Counted from the first letter of the stretch, positions 21,721 to 35,384 are shown. The stretch is DNA of 64,000 nucleotides from Eumeta japonica (GCA_005406025.1 BGZK01001198.1:62001-126000), one strand, 5' to 3'. A program made the numbers and translations. The notes: generated by a model from the letters alone, not told the origin.

Positions 21721-24700
21721 TAATAGTAAAATTTATTTGTATGGTCAAAGTGTGCAATAGTAATAAAAAACATTGATAAAATATATTCGATACAACTTTT
21801 TTACGATTTTTCTACATTTAAGGTGAGTTGCGCCAAAACGACTAGAACGAAGCGGCCTCAAGGTCCGCGGCGCCTCGCTAAATAACAAGATGCCCCGCGA
21901 TCGATTCGCGCTCAAAATAAAATTAATGTAGTGCCGCGCTCATTGCGAATTCAGGGGTGACCCGCTTCGATCCGAATCGAGTGCTCGAGCGGTGAAATTG
22001 CGACTGTTCCCCGAATCCGATTCGTTAGGCTTCGCCGCCCGCGCCCGCGCCCGCGCCGGCCGCCGCCATCCATCCGCTGACACTCTTCGTTACACGATTT
22101 AATGGTTTTCAGGGAAAGCGAAATAAGAAAATGGAGAGTCTCGAATTTAGTCTTCGTTCGCAGCAAAACGCAAAATTAAATGTTTACAGATCGGTTACGT
22201 TTCGTAAGTAAATATTTACGAAAAGTAATCAATTAGTTCGAAACGCCACGCTCTCTGTTATGGAAATGTTTTTGAGGGAGACACGACTTTAGCAACACGG
22301 CTGTATAACATTAGCTCGAAAGGTTTCCATTAGTCTAAAGATTGTAGTAGCCCGTGTACTAATTGCACCACAGCCGAGATCGTTTTCGGGCGTAAGCCAC
22401 TCCCCAGATACACAGCAGATTGGGACTCCCTATGCAATTCAATTTAATATGTATCCCCATTGTGGCACATGGCAACTATGCTATAGCAAATTACAGTATT
22501 TAATATTTTGTAGTAATAACATCACATTTATTAACGACAACCTTTGTACGCGATATGCTAACAAATCACATTGTGTCTCATTTATTGACGATTATATGAA
22601 CGTAATTCCGAACAATTCAAAGCGAGAGTTGATGGCAGGAAAATAGCTAAGATAAACGGCCATAATTGGGAATCACCGTATTCTTAAATATAGATCGCAC
22701 TTTAAAAACAAGCGACACTGTGATAGAGCATATTTTCCCCTGAAGTAAACGGCGAGCACACCACCGCCGCAAAGGAATGGGCGGGGATGACCATCACGTG
22801 ACTGTAAAAAGACGTGCGTCGACACACAGAAAGCGTATTGATAATTAAGTATCCTGAAAGAAGTCACATCGTTTTTTGGCTTAGTAGGCCTGACGTTAGC
22901 CAGGGTCGCTGATATCCAGGAGACTACGCGTTTCCTAATTTATCACAGCATCATAACTTGCTTAACTTAGCTACAATAACCGAGGTAGCGCGCAGTACGT
23001 GCCACCCACTAATCGCGGTTTTTCGATTGCGACTGAAACCCCTTACTGCTTAATTAAGTGGTATAGGGTTATAACATGATATCAAATGCATTGCGCATAC
23101 ATTTTGAATTAACTAATTTGCAAGTCTAAATATAATGGCACCGACCGGATCGTTAGCTAGGATCATTGAGCACTCCAACATCACCCTGAAGGTCGTCTAA
23201 CGTCTGACTCATCATCAGTGATCAATATCATGTAACTATAGTAATATGATATTGTTTTTTAATATCGCACGTGTTTAGTAAATTAAAAATCAGTGTGTTT
23301 TAAATTTTCTATAGACGTGATGAATCAAAAATTGAGTCTATACTTCATTTTCAAGATCAGTAAGATTGTACTTGATCAAGGTTTTTTCTTTTCGCGATGA
23401 TCTTTCCCAAACCAGTTTTCGACTAATTGAAATCTTTTACTTCATTTGTCAGTTTTGTAATAGCAGGTGATTCCAATTTAGAATAAGGGCTTCTATGTAC
23501 TTCTTTTCTACCGAGACAGACGAGTACGAAGTAGATGGTACCCTGAGACCGCCACAACAGCTGCACCACCACCGGCGCAACACACGCAACTCGAGTCCAC
23601 AATAGTCGTAGAATTATTACCCTTTTTTCTGTGCACACCGTCAATACAAATAGACTTTTTGATATCGGTTTAGTTACCAGGGGCGTTAAACAAAGTGTAA
23701 AAATAGTTATTGCTACCTATACAGCTCACAAGTGACAAATTAATTATTTTAGGCGATATTTATAAGTTCAGTTAACACCTTAAAATTTTTCATGCTGGGA
23801 ATTGAAGCCAGTAATAATTACGAATTGAAACATTAATGATTGACACATTTACAGTTTTAGCCATCAGCCAGCGATCACGTCGAATTCCGGGCAACCAATT
23901 CTTAGTCTTTACACATTACCTAGTTTTTAGTCCTTAACTCCCTCTCTAAGTTAATTCGCTTTTTTCTGACAACATCAAAAGTCTCAATCGCTTACATAAT
24001 TTAAAAGTTTTTGTAGCTGATTAATGTAACATTCCTCTAATTATAATATGTATAAATAATTAGCGTGAAATTATATTATTTTATTTATCAAGAAACTAAA
24101 ATAAAATTTATTACTTTTACCATATCGAAAACAGTATTTAAAACATTAATACAATTACCTTTTTTTTGTATTTTGCGTTTATTGTTTAAGTTTAATTTAA
24201 GTCGATGGATTGGTGAAACCAATCTCTTGTGGAAAATTTATGAAGAAGGGATTCGGATTTATTGTTTTACGGAATTTATGTAACGGAAATTAAAATTTTA
24301 AAAATATCATATTTTTGTTTTCGGGTCATTAACCTACATTGTCCTAATTATTGTTGCGTACATAGTCATATACAAAGTACCTACTCCGACCTCCTCTTCA
24401 TCGGCTGGCGAAGCTAGGGTGCTAAAGTCTTGTTTCAGAAATGTGTTTATATGAATGTGCGGGAGGATGTTGCGGCTGCAGACTGCAGTGGGTTGTCGTA
24501 TGGCTACAAATATATTGAGTTTGCCGTCTTACATAAAACTAAAACAAAAAAGTTACGAAGCTGTTACGTAAAAAAGACGTACATATACTACTTACGAACC
24601 GGTAGTCATTAGACTTTCGAAAATATTAATTACTCGTTCCCTTGGCACAAAAGGTACGCAAAACGATAAATCTCCATAAGGGCACTATTGGATTTTCAAC

Positions 24701-25599
24701 TTTCGCATGTCGGCTCTACCGCCGTCGATACGTTACGGTTTTATCCGAAAGTATAATATTAGTCAGCCAGTTTTCGCGGCGTCTAATATTTTTTCCTCCG
24801 ATATTAATTTATCGGGGCTTGTCGGGGCGCGGGCGGCGGGTGGCGGGCGGCCGTCGGCTGCCAATCAAAAATTAATTACCGATCGTCCGCAAAGCCAAGT
24901 AAACAAAGCACGCCTCGTCCGAAATACGGGTACATAATAACGTACAAAAATACCACATATAACGTCCTACATCTGCTATTGCACGCTAGGGCGTAGTGCT
25001 GACCTACTACCGAGCTGTATGGACTCTTTAAGCACAAAAGTACCGATCTATCAGTTCAAAAAATTACGAACACCTTGAATAGCGTCTACAATTAAATATT
25101 ATCATCTGTCGTATTAGTAAATTATAAGATTATTTTTCATCTAACTGTGGTGAAACCAAAAGGAGGGCAATCCATTTGTTCTATATGTATTTATGTCTAT
25201 GTGTTCCCCTGTAGCCCGTAAACGACTTAACCGATTTTGATGAATCATATGCCCTTAGATTTGTCTTAATAACACAAATGTCACTGCTACACGAAAAATG
25301 CAGATGCATCATGTTAAACGTGCTCTATGTTTCTCATTTGAAATATCATAAATATTTTCATAATTCAGGTATTCTATACAATACCTAGATAATATGTAGA
25401 ACACCGGATTATACATGTTGCCGGTAACATATACATACACACCAATTATCCATTTATTTAAATACATTTTATAAGGTTTTTATATTTTTTATCAATACAA
25501 GTTGGTTATTGTTTTTTATACTTAAACCAAGAAAATGTTTAAGATTGATTTGGTAACAAACACGGATACAACACTTGAAATATATTTTAATAATATGGT
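21721..25599. other. Intronic DNA with GC islands near 21830-22080 and 24800-24910
   Basis: There is no supported gene. The first island (ccgcccgcgcccgcgcccgc) and the second (gggcgcgggcggcgggtggc) are CpG-dense and lack credible frames. A segment at about 25160-25290 (gtagcccgtaaacgacttaa, ccgattttgatgaa) resembles common insect repeats but is too short to classify. The rest is AT-rich. Confidence 0.45.
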
Positions 25600-25609
25600 A
25601 ATCATTAAT

Positions 25610-26400
25610 ATTTTTTTTTTTTTCATTTTCAAAATATCTTTATTTCGTAGGTTATAAAATAACAGTCGAAACACGTCATACTCTTTTGTAAATTTATATT
25701 TAATCACTTTTTCGGAAGGCAGTTTTCCCTCAAGAATAACGAGCAAGAAACTTAAATATAGCTCTTTTCAAATTTTAACTCGCATAGTCAAAATAAATAC
25801 TAATATATTGACGAGCGAAACAGCCCGGTAAGAAGTAACGCCGCTTATGCTTATGGATATTTGTCTTCTAAATATTTATATAATACTCTTTTTTACTAAG
25901 TGTATGTTGGATAACGCTCATAAATTTATGTATATAAATTTCGTATTTTTTGACTCCATATGCGGCAGACCTACACTTTTTTGTTAACTTACTAATATGA
26001 ATACCTCATTGAAACATGTTATCTAAAGTAATCTCCAGGAATACCGTAGCATTAACAAACTCCAACTCTTCGTTTTGTACTAAAATATTTCCGGATAGAT
26101 AACATACATTTGGAGTTGCGAGTTTTACACATTTTATTTTCATTTTAATGAGTTATTTATAATACACAATATCTTTACTTTTGAGATAGCATTATGACAG
26201 CATAAGAGACTGTCGTATTTCAACTTTGAGTAAAAAAGAGGTGTCTGCATGCTCTGTAAACAGTTATATTCCATAAACATCATCAACAAGACTGAGTCAT
26301 TCATATAAACTCAGAACAGAGATGGAACAAGAATTGGTCCTGTACTATTCCAATGTAGACTACTGACTCAGATCATCTCATGCCATTTATATCAACCCTC
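25610..26400 (-). mobile_element. LINE fragment with reverse transcriptase remnants and 3' tail
   Basis: On the minus strand, the 26400-25960 part translates in pieces to LINE reverse transcriptase: EELEFVNATVFLEITLDN and HISKLTKKCRSAAYGVKK. These parallel ELEFVYATVFLGITLDNRLQ in the longer element at 38729-41940. The 3' end at 25690-25615 has acctacgaaataaagatatt followed by ttgaaaatg and an A-rich tail. Between them much of the C-terminal domain is deleted. It is heavily frameshifted and from the same Jockey/CR1-like family. Confidence 0.7.
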
Positions 26401-28436
26401 ATAAAATTTGAACGTATGATCCTGAAAAAGTTGTAATAACTTTTTCAGAACTCACACACTCAAATTCTAAATTAATACTACAGATCGGATAACCAAAGCT
26501 AACTTAACATTGTTTTTAATTATAACGATAAAAAACTGTCATTATAAATTATTTAATTAATCCATAGAGGTATCTACAAATAAACACTTAGAGAAAAATA
26601 AAACCAAAAATTTAGCATGTAAAATGATAAGTAATTAATTGATAGATATAGAGGTAAAGTACTTGTACAATAGCTCTATAAATTATAGTGGTAATATAAA
26701 AGTTGTAGAAGTCCTTATATCTTTTAAAAACGTTTTTCAACAAATTAGTTTAAGCCTTGAAAAAATTATATTAAAAGGAATATCTCGGTGTGAATTACAA
26801 ATTTAAAATATAAAAAATTAATGAGTCATGTTAAAACCGCATATTGTACCCGTTCTGAAAGTGTAGGTAATCGATCGGATAGTACAAAAGCTGCTCCGCG
26901 GTACCGAGCTATTTTTTACTCTCATAGAACGTGAACGTGAAATAACACGTGAACGATGTTAATTAATTATTAGACTTGAGACCAGACACTTTCACAAACT
27001 CGATTACAAAAAACAACGTGCCTGCATAGACTGTTTTATACAACTCATCATGTAATCTAAATGAAACGCTTAACGTCCTAAATTCTAGCACTTTTTAGGT
27101 TCTTGCCATTAAAACCAAACAAACTTTTGTTTTTATGTACTTCACATTTCCATCATTGATCGCGAGTTTACTACACAATCCGACTTTCTTGTAATCGGTA
27201 TACTGGTTCTTTTGTAATTCTGCGGTTACATCCTTCTCTTAGTATACTCTACCGCTCGTTGCATCTTTGGACGTCGTATTCGGTATTATTTAACGAATTG
27301 CCTCTATATTACATTAACTTGCTAAAGTCTTCGTCCGATGTATTTCATCATCTTTCATATCGATGTAGGAGTCTCCGTATCGCACTTCATACTCTGTCGA
27401 TGCTGTACTTTACATAACGACTAATGTCTTTGTAGAATGCAATACTTATGTCAGATCTTTATACGATCGGCGAATATTTACAAAACATCTACTTATAGAC
27501 CACGGGAATGCCTAAACCGCTTCGTATAATACAAATAGCATTGCCTCGTAAAAATTGATTACTTCGGTCGTTTTAAGGGAGGCAGCCCGGTCTTTACAAA
27601 TGTTAATTCGGTCTCGCACTCCGTAGACAAAAGTAGAGTTCGGGCTCCGCTCGGGCCGCGAACGAGTTTCAATCTTGGCCGCCATTGTTGAGTTTAAGCT
27701 GCTCGTAAACTGGTCGACGAACTTTACAGCGGCCGGACGGCCCTCGTGAAAACGGCGTTTATGGCCTCTGCCTACGGCGGGCGGAGCGTTTCCCAGAACC
27801 GCTGATGAAAATCTATTAAGTTACACTTTATTAAAGTTTCGATTTAAGATCACTGTCGTAGCGGTGCTTTTATGTCAATCTTGTTATTCCAATAACAATT
27901 TCAACATAGAATGGAACAATTTTAACACAAATTTACATTACACCGATATTTACTAAAACAAGGTTTCTTATCACAAATTATTTTGCACATTGTTGTCGAT
28001 AAAATAGCACATAAAACTTTGTTTTTATGTAATAAATATCCTAGCTGCATCTAGAGATAGACTTAGAGAAACGCTTAAAAATCCTTTACGTTTTATACAC
28101 TTGAAATCCCTTTGAAATCTTAATTTTACACTCGGGATTGATGGAGGTGTACTCCGATAGCGAACATTGCAGACTGATCGAAGGTCCTACCACTAAAATC
28201 CTACCACTAAAAATCACAGTCGTTACCGATTTCAAATGCACATTTTATTATTAGGCTGTCTATAGTGAGCTGAACTCTTTTCATCTGGGGACGGTCATTA
28301 TTGAAACGCACTCCGGTCGGTCCTGAGCGGAGAATTAAGGTTCTAAAGTAATCTCGAACAGAGTCAACCTAGAGGCTATTTAAATCCGTGTGTCTAATTC
28401 TATTCTTTACCGTATATTGATTTTGTTAAAGTGTGA
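26401..28436. other. Intronic DNA with a GC-rich island at 27560-27800
   Basis: No gene was found. The island (ggctccgctcgggccgcgaa, ggccgccattgttgag) has no good frame and could be a conserved noncoding element. The stretch at 27230-27540 is of mixed composition and unassigned. Confidence 0.45.
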
Positions 28437-28870
28437 TAATTGATTCCATCAGTGTAATGTAACATTGTAACAATGGTCTTGCTGCATAAATACAGCGTTA
28501 CAACTCGTTGTTACGTTTCATTTCAAATTGTGTCACTGTATATTGACTTAATGATATGTTTGCTAGTTCTTTTTGAGAGATAACTATCTTACGATCGAGA
28601 GGTAATATTAAAAAACGGTTAATTCTTTAAATGTTATGACGTATTTCAAGTGTTACATTATAACCTAAGAAATAAAGATATTTTGAATTTGAATTTATTT
28701 GACTTCTATATTCTCATTAATTTGTCAGAATATTATCATTAAATCCATCATTGTAATATAACAATGATCTTGCTATTGCGACAAATACTACGTACAAATA
28801 CAGCATTAAAACTAATTATTACATTACATTTCAACTACTATCACTGTACATGTACTAACTTAACGATTTA
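28437..28870. repeat. Diverged direct duplication (about 120 bp twice, 300 bp apart)
   Basis: 28438-28555 (gattccatcagtgtaatgta, caatggtcttgctgc, aatacagcgtta) resembles 28737-28868 (aatccatcattgtaatataa, caatgatcttgctattg, aatacagcatta). Both end with a cactgtata/cactgtaca block and acttaa. Between them is a LINE-type tail at about 28640-28695 (gacgtatttcaagtgttaca, taagaaataaagatattttg). The two copies may be diverged 3' UTRs of the same transposon family. Confidence 0.6.
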
Positions 28871-30879
28871 TTTATTTGCTTTTGTTTTCTTCATTATCAT
28901 TATTTTCTGCTGTGTTTCAACTATTTCTATTCAATCTGATCTTTCTTGAACTTCAATGTCGCTTTGTAGAACTATAGTTATTTTAATTTCCATTACCCTA
29001 TGAAGCTTTATAGTTACAACTGGAATATAATAACTGCACTATCTACCTATCTAAATAATCCATCATCTATTTAATTAATATTCATTTGAAACATTAACAC
29101 AATCACTTTAAATTTACAAACAAAACCTTAGTCTTGCTTAAAAATCACTAACTCAATGGACCAACCATTAGCTAAAGAGACTTTTCAAATTACAATTCCC
29201 ATTCTAATTTATACATTACATTTGGAAATTAGAAAGATATAGAAGAAAAATAAATAAAATTTGTCCGATGTATAATGAACCTAACAGAGGTCGTGAAAGA
29301 TAAAACGTCTTACAACGAAGAGAAAATGCAAGACATGATAAAAAATGTACCTCAACAACTCATATTTATTTGGCGAAGCTTAACTAAATGTATTTTTCTC
29401 GAAAGCTAAGGAGAAGCGGTCTCGGGGAAAATGGATTCCCGTCCATGATTCCCTTATTTTCCCTTTATTGCTGGCCACAAATCTAATAAAAAATAAAGAA
29501 CGTTATGGTAATGCAATCATCAATCTGAGCATTGCTCGGGCCGCGGGCGACCTAACTGCTATCCGAATTAAAGTAACCTCCAGCGGGCTCTCCGCCGCCC
29601 CCGCGGGCCGAACTTCCTCGTATATTTCTTTTCCATGTTCATTTCTTTGTTTTGTTCGTGTTATACATATATATCTCATTATTAAATTTATTTTATCATT
29701 TACAACGTCTACATTCATTCCAAATACGACTTATTTACAGAAAAATTCATAATATTTTAGTTGCCATAATTTTATACACTATAAATTTATACACTATAAT
29801 TTGAACATTATCGATTCGTAATTATCAAATTTCAGTTAGATTTATTTACTTTTATTTTTTTGCAAATGAAAATTACGTTAACATTTGTTTTTGGTAAGAT
29901 TATACATTGGAAACTTATGGAAATAATGAAGTATTGAGACAACAAAAATTGCTTGTGAATTTTGTTCAAGTAATTTTATTCAAGTGAAATTAATAGAAAT
30001 TATCTGTTTTGTTTTCGTTATCAAAATTATAGATTAAAGGGAAGACAAAATTTACATCATTTTTGTATTTATTTGCGTATACCGACATTAAAGCAGGTGT
30101 AGCAAGTACTTGCGGACAACTCATTTTAAGCTGACATCAAAGTGAGTTCAGTGAGAGCCCTCAGCCAACTGTATGAATTACGATGAATTCTGTTTTAATA
30201 CCACCTTACTGAAATACGATTGGAACAGTTCCTTTATAAAATTCTTTAAATTTTAACAAAAAAAAACAACTCCAAAAAAAATACTATTCCAAAATAAATT
30301 AATATTACACTGAAAAGCAAAAAAATTGTTGCGTATTCTTTTACAACTTAATGATCAACTTACTTTTTCTACTCATCAATATGTAAATACGATATATGTG
30401 CTTACCCCGCAAGAAGGTAGGTAGGTACCTACCCAATTAAAATTTAACTCAACACATACCTATAAATAACAAACAATGATCAAAATATTTTTAGAGTTCT
30501 CCTAAGTAAAATTAAATGAAAAATATTAGACTACTTAAAAATCAATTAAATTATTACGATAATATAATGTAGTTACAATTATTGTTATTTTTGGAGTCGG
30601 TGTCTATTGCTAGATATATTGTAGTGTTTCCTCGGCTGACACCTTTTATATATTACATATAAAAGGTTCGGCCTTTACAAAAAAAAACTTTATACGTGTA
30701 TCGTGAATTAAAAATACTGAAACAAACATATTGATGTAAGTTACGTGATAATGAATTTACTTTACACGTGGATGGCAGAAGAATTGTTATTCAATCAATT
30801 CTTGTCGTTTGTTCGTTTTTATTTTCAAATTTTTAGAAAATAGATATGTATAAAATTTACCTACAGAAACCACGACGGT
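28871..30879. other. AT-rich intronic DNA, small GC patch at 29535-29610
   Basis: No gene was found. A minor 11-bp inverted repeat (accttttatat and atataaaaggt) lies at 30641-30667. The GC patch at about 29540 (tcgggccgcgggcgacc) overlaps opposing short frames with no recognisable motif. Confidence 0.45.
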
Positions 30880-31610
30880 TTGAAAGGGGCAAAAGCACGA
30901 CTAAATGCGATATACTTATAGAGGGTAGGTGAGAAACTTGAATAAGTGAAAGAATTTGTATACTTGGGTAATCCGTTTGCAAATGATCGTAAACGTGATA
31001 GAGATATCGAAAGGAGAGCGAATCCGAGAAATAAAGTGAATGGGGCCTTGCTCACTATTATGAATAGTAAAAGCGTCTCACGACAAGCGCGTTTGGCTAG
31101 TCATAATGGGGTCCTAATCCCTACACTTACATATGATAGTGAAAGCCGGGTATGGCAGATGAAAAATGAAAGTAGAATCAAAGAAGTGGAGATGCGCTAT
31201 TTGTGCAGTGTGTGTGGAGTATCTCGGAAAGACAGATGTAGAAACAGTGATGTAAGAGAGCGGTGTGGTTTGAAGGAAAATGTGATGACTAGAACAGAAA
31301 GAGGTATGTTGCGGAGGTTTGACATCTGGAAAGGATGGATGAAAGAAAACTGGCAAAGCCAATCTATAGAGCGAATATATGTGATAGTAAAGTCGGCAAG
31401 GATCGCTGTAGAAAATCCTATGTAAACCATATCGGTGGCCTATTAAAAAAGGGTCAAATTTTAAGCACCCGAAACTGACGAGCTTCTTAAAAAAGATTGA
31501 TAGATTTTAATGAGTCAAGACAGATATGCAAAGATTGTACCATGTAGAAATATGTAGTCTTGCCTACCCTTCTGGATAATAGGCGTAAGTTTATATTATT
31601 ATTACAAGAA
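30880..31610 (+). mobile_element. RTE-type LINE, 3' fragment
   Basis: The intact frame at 30946-31425 reads KEFVYLGNPFANDRKRDRDI, then NKVNGALLTIMNSKSVSRQA, GVLIPTLTYDSESRVWQ and CGVSRKDRCRNSDVRERCGL. This is the region after the reverse transcriptase in RTE-clade elements of Lepidoptera, very familiar as RTE/craft-type tails. The reading continues past the stop in degraded form (HIGGLLKKGQILSTRN) and ends with a ttattattac tail near 31605. It is 5'-truncated and among the least decayed elements in the window, so a fairly recent insertion in the plus orientation. Confidence 0.85.
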
Positions 31611-34012
31611 CCACAAAATCAGTGCACGAGTAAAGGACTTTAACGGTTTTCCTAATGACGCTGAAACTTTTTTACGAACAATGTGGAAAAATGAAGTTAT
31701 AAATTAGTAACAAAATGGACTTACATTAGCTATCATTATAAGTTTTCATTTTGTAATTATCATTATCATAGCACAGTGTTTGTCGGTTACATCAAAGTTT
31801 ATTGAATGTAAGGCAGCGACCACTTTTAAAATTTAATAGTATGTTAAAAAAAATAGTTTCCTGTACTTAATTCAGGTAACAGAAAGCACTAGTTACAGAC
31901 CGCTATTTCTAGTACCTAAAACGTTTATTTTTTTCAAAATATCGCGTTCAATTAAATATTTTCATATTATTGAGGATGCTAATACGAAAAACTAATTTCA
32001 TAAAGAAAACGAATAACTATATTTACACTGCACTACTCACACTACTGTCTGAAGCTCCTTACTTACAGTGATTTGGATCGCACTCTCAGAGAATATATGA
32101 TTTTTTTCAATGGCTGGTGAAATCTTAACCGAAAAGTCAAACAAGAGCACGGGCGCGTAAATATTATTAGTTTAAGACTCACTAAAAACAGCTTCTCGGA
32201 TCTTGCTGTCGGCCCCGAGGCTTTCCACAGCAGAGCCGGATGAGTTGCGCGCGTGAGTGCTTCGCTCTAGACGCGCAGAGTACGCGATCACCCAAGGGCA
32301 TCTCGGAGAAGTACATCACTAAGGGCACCGACGGCGGTGAGGGATGTGCCCATACTCGGTGTCTGTAAAAGCGACCTCGACGAGTAAGTCTTGTAAACCT
32401 GACAGGCGCTCGTGGTAGCCGCGCATTTCATTCTATAATCTATGAATAACGCGAGTTGTACTCTCCGGTATTATGGCAGGTCATTCATATGACCGTAATA
32501 TAGAGTAAATTGTTCCTCAGAAAACTCCAGCTAAGATCGATCCCGTATGTGAGTTTTTCAACATTAAATTTAAGATAAGTACTTTAAAAAAACATCTACA
32601 AAATAATATTATGAAATAATACGTGTCGACCTGACCGAGACCGAGAGGGTAGCTTAGGCTGAAGAAACACTCATTGGAACAGAGTAACGATGCTTCGTCA
32701 TAGAAAATTGAGAAGAGTTCACGGAAATAATTCCAAACTTCATTGGGCCTCGAATCGGTTCTATGCTAAGATCAATTTATCACTAAACGAAATAAATACA
32801 TGAGGTTTAATTTACTGTGCCCAATATCTGATAATTGATATTAATTATGAATTGAAAAGGTTATGCTAAGCTAGCTGGATTAATGAATGTCTTTGGGTAT
32901 TACCATAAATCATTTCTAATAGGATATATTTAATGTGCGTGGCTGGTAAAATGATTTCCGAAGTATTTTGCAAACAGGTATATAAGAAGTTATCAAACGT
33001 GGTAACATCCAGTTTAAATTATTTTAGTAATTTTGACACAGAATAGCGTCATACAACATTCGCTAGCATTCAACCATAATTCATTTTGCGAAGCGCTTTA
33101 CAAGCGATTTGAGCTAGTTACGAGCCCAAATACAGAGACAGCGTAGCAATTTAGGAAAATATTCTTGCAATATATTGTTGGCATATATTTCTGAAAATAT
33201 AAGTGTAAACGTAAATAAAACATTTATGCCTTTCTTATAAGCTGGGCGACGGCCACAGTATACATTCTTAGAAAGATGATATATGCCTTCGCATATCTTT
33301 AGTTCTCACTAAGAATAATATTTTTTCTGACAGCTGCCGTATATGTTTTAATGTTTATAATTTCTAAAAAAGGATTAAAATAAAAAAATGAGTTATTTGA
33401 AGAATGCATTCGAACTCAGGAAATGAAAACGCGGGTCATTATTAGGTTGATAATTTTTTAATTAATATTAAAAGTTGAGTTTCGACGTCATAGATTTAAG
33501 TATAAAATTTAAAAAAAAACACTTCAAAGTAACTTGGAAGTTTTTCTTCGTCTTGTTTCTTTGAAAAGTTTTTTTTTTTATTTTGTCAAGAATGTGTAAT
33601 ATTTTATACTCAATAAAAATTTCCGTTTTGTAAGTTGATATTAATGCATACGCTCCTAATATTTATAGTGCATACTCATATATTTCGGTTGCATTGTCGC
33701 GAATGCAAGATAGCGTCTTGCAAGAAATAGTAAAGAACTAGGCCTACCCACCTGTTATCTGGAGCAGACAGTTCACGTCCAGGAATAAAATTAATATTAG
33801 TAACGGTCGGCGGCGCATGCCGCCTTTTATGCAAACTACTATCTGCCCCGCTAGAGCGTCGTCTCGTTCGTCTACTCGTGCTGGCGTGCGTCAGGGATCT
33901 CATCACGGTCTATCTGGTGATGATCGCTAATACTACAGAATACTGAGCGAAAGAATACTGAGTTGATACTTAGAAATGCTGTCTGTACAAGGCTATTGTA
34001 CAGACTAGGGAT
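31611..34012. other. Intronic DNA with an unassigned GC-rich stretch at 32150-32440
   Basis: 32150-32440 is GC-rich against AT-rich flanks. It contains one frame with RASRRSTSLRAPTAVRDVPI and an alternative with SPKGISEKYITKGTDGG ending at a gtgagg. I have an impression of having seen the first frame in moth repeats but cannot name it. The rest has no gene. Confidence 0.35.
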
Positions 34013-34140
34013 GTTGCGAATATTCGCATCCGCATCCGCACATGCGGAACATCCGCATCAATTTCGACATCCGCATCTGCATCCGCATTCGCATAAATTG
34101 ATGCGGAGCTGAAGCGGATGCGGATGTGTAGCAAGTCGCG
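34013..34140. repeat. Degenerate CCGCAT hexamer array with inverted copies
   Basis: The hexamer ccgcat/atccgc recurs about a dozen times (34028-34090, for example gcatccgcatccgcacatgc). It then appears in reverse orientation as gcggatgcggatg at 34113-34127. The array starts with the palindrome tgcgaatattcgca. Together it could fold into a long stem. Hexamer arrays of this kind occur in several insects; no function is known to me. Confidence 0.8.
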
Positions 34141-35235
34141 ACATGAAAGAAAGGGGAAGGCCCGGCGAGTGGCACGTGTCGACCGCGCGTGCTGATTGAC
34201 CAATAGGAACGCGGTAATTTTGTTTCGGACTTCGGTGAATCGGTGACGGTGACGCGGTTTTGTTCTGTTTTGTCAAATCACGTTGACACGCCATTGTTCG
34301 AGCTTTAAAAGTTAATATCTTATACCTAACAACTGTTTGTTTCACCTATAAAAGATTTTTCCAAAATTTCATGATCGTGCACGTGAAGTGTGTAGTTATT
34401 TCGTCGTGTATTATCCAATAACGTAGCAGATCAACTCGTTGAGAGGCTGCAGAGTGGTGATAGCAAAGTAGGCTTACTTGTGAGCTAGCGCTCATGGTGG
34501 ACGTGTACTCCATCCGGTGTGTGTGTTGGGTACTGGATCGTTCATCTGCCTTTAGATATCACAATATCAAATACATACAATAAGAGACCCAATTTTGTAA
34601 AAGTTGTCATAGTAAGTTGTTGTTTGTTCCAGATTATTGCTTACGTAATCCATGAAAGGCACGAACTAACGAAATGATCTCTCAGCCTGTTTACCCAAAA
34701 AATGTATGAATAGCCAACATAGACCGGTCCGGAAATCGCATTAGTCTCATTATATTTAATAAATATAATGTAATTCCAAGCTGCAACTTAGTATTAGATG
34801 AAATAATATTATGGACTGCTCACTTAGGGCCACAAATCCGATATACTGTTTAATGTTGTTACTAGATCTTAAGTCTTTTCACTTAACTCATGAAGTGTAG
34901 GTATAAGTCAAATTGGAAATTAAAGCTCAACTTCCAGCAAATGTGATATTCCTAACGCCTCACTTTGATATTTTTCTTGTTTTGAATACCCTATTTCAAG
35001 AGTTTCGTTAGTCTTTTAACATAATACCGGCATTCAGCACTAGTTATCGTAGTTTTATAAATGTGACATTCTATCCTTGCATCTTTGTAGCTCTAATCGA
35101 AAACATACATATCGATTATTATAACTTTGTGATGTAAAAAAGTATAGAATTTCGAAAACGTAAAATCAAAATAAAATGTAGCTAAAAGTAACACGCTAAA
35201 AATTAAATTCTTTATGATTGTATGTGTGTGCGCAG
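34141..35235. other. End of the long intron
   Basis: No gene was found. The intron ends with a T/G-rich stretch and gcgcag at 35230-35235. Confidence 0.5.
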
Positions 35236-35384
35236 GTGAGGTGGAACGGCTGCTTCGCGAGTACCGGCAAAACCAGGAGCTGGTGCGGAACATCGGCGCG
35301 CACTATTACCAGATCATTTATCCCGTGCAGTTGCGTCATCACGAGAAGATGGGCATCTCGACGAGGGAGGTCGGCGCACAGAAG
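35236..35384 (+). CDS. mmd: ADAM-family (mind-meld-like) prodomain exon
   Basis: The exon lies between an acceptor (gtgcgcag) and a donor (gaag followed by gtagga). After two bases that complete a Gly codon with the previous exon, it encodes 49 residues: a charged helix (EVERLLREYRQNQELVRNIG) followed by AHYYQIIYPVQLRHHEKMGI and STREVGAQK. The YYQIIYPVQL block fits the start of the M12B propeptide domain of ADAM proteases (YExVxPxxL-type). The whole sequence is most like insect mind-meld, the relative of vertebrate ADAM11/22/23, from memory. These are type I membrane proteins whose prodomain precedes a metalloprotease-like and a disintegrin domain; several in this group lack protease activity and act in neural adhesion. 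It starts in phase 1 and ends in phase 0. The next prodomain exon was not found in the remaining 28 kb. GC content and codon use are sharply different from the flanks, as expected for a conserved exon. Confidence 0.75.
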
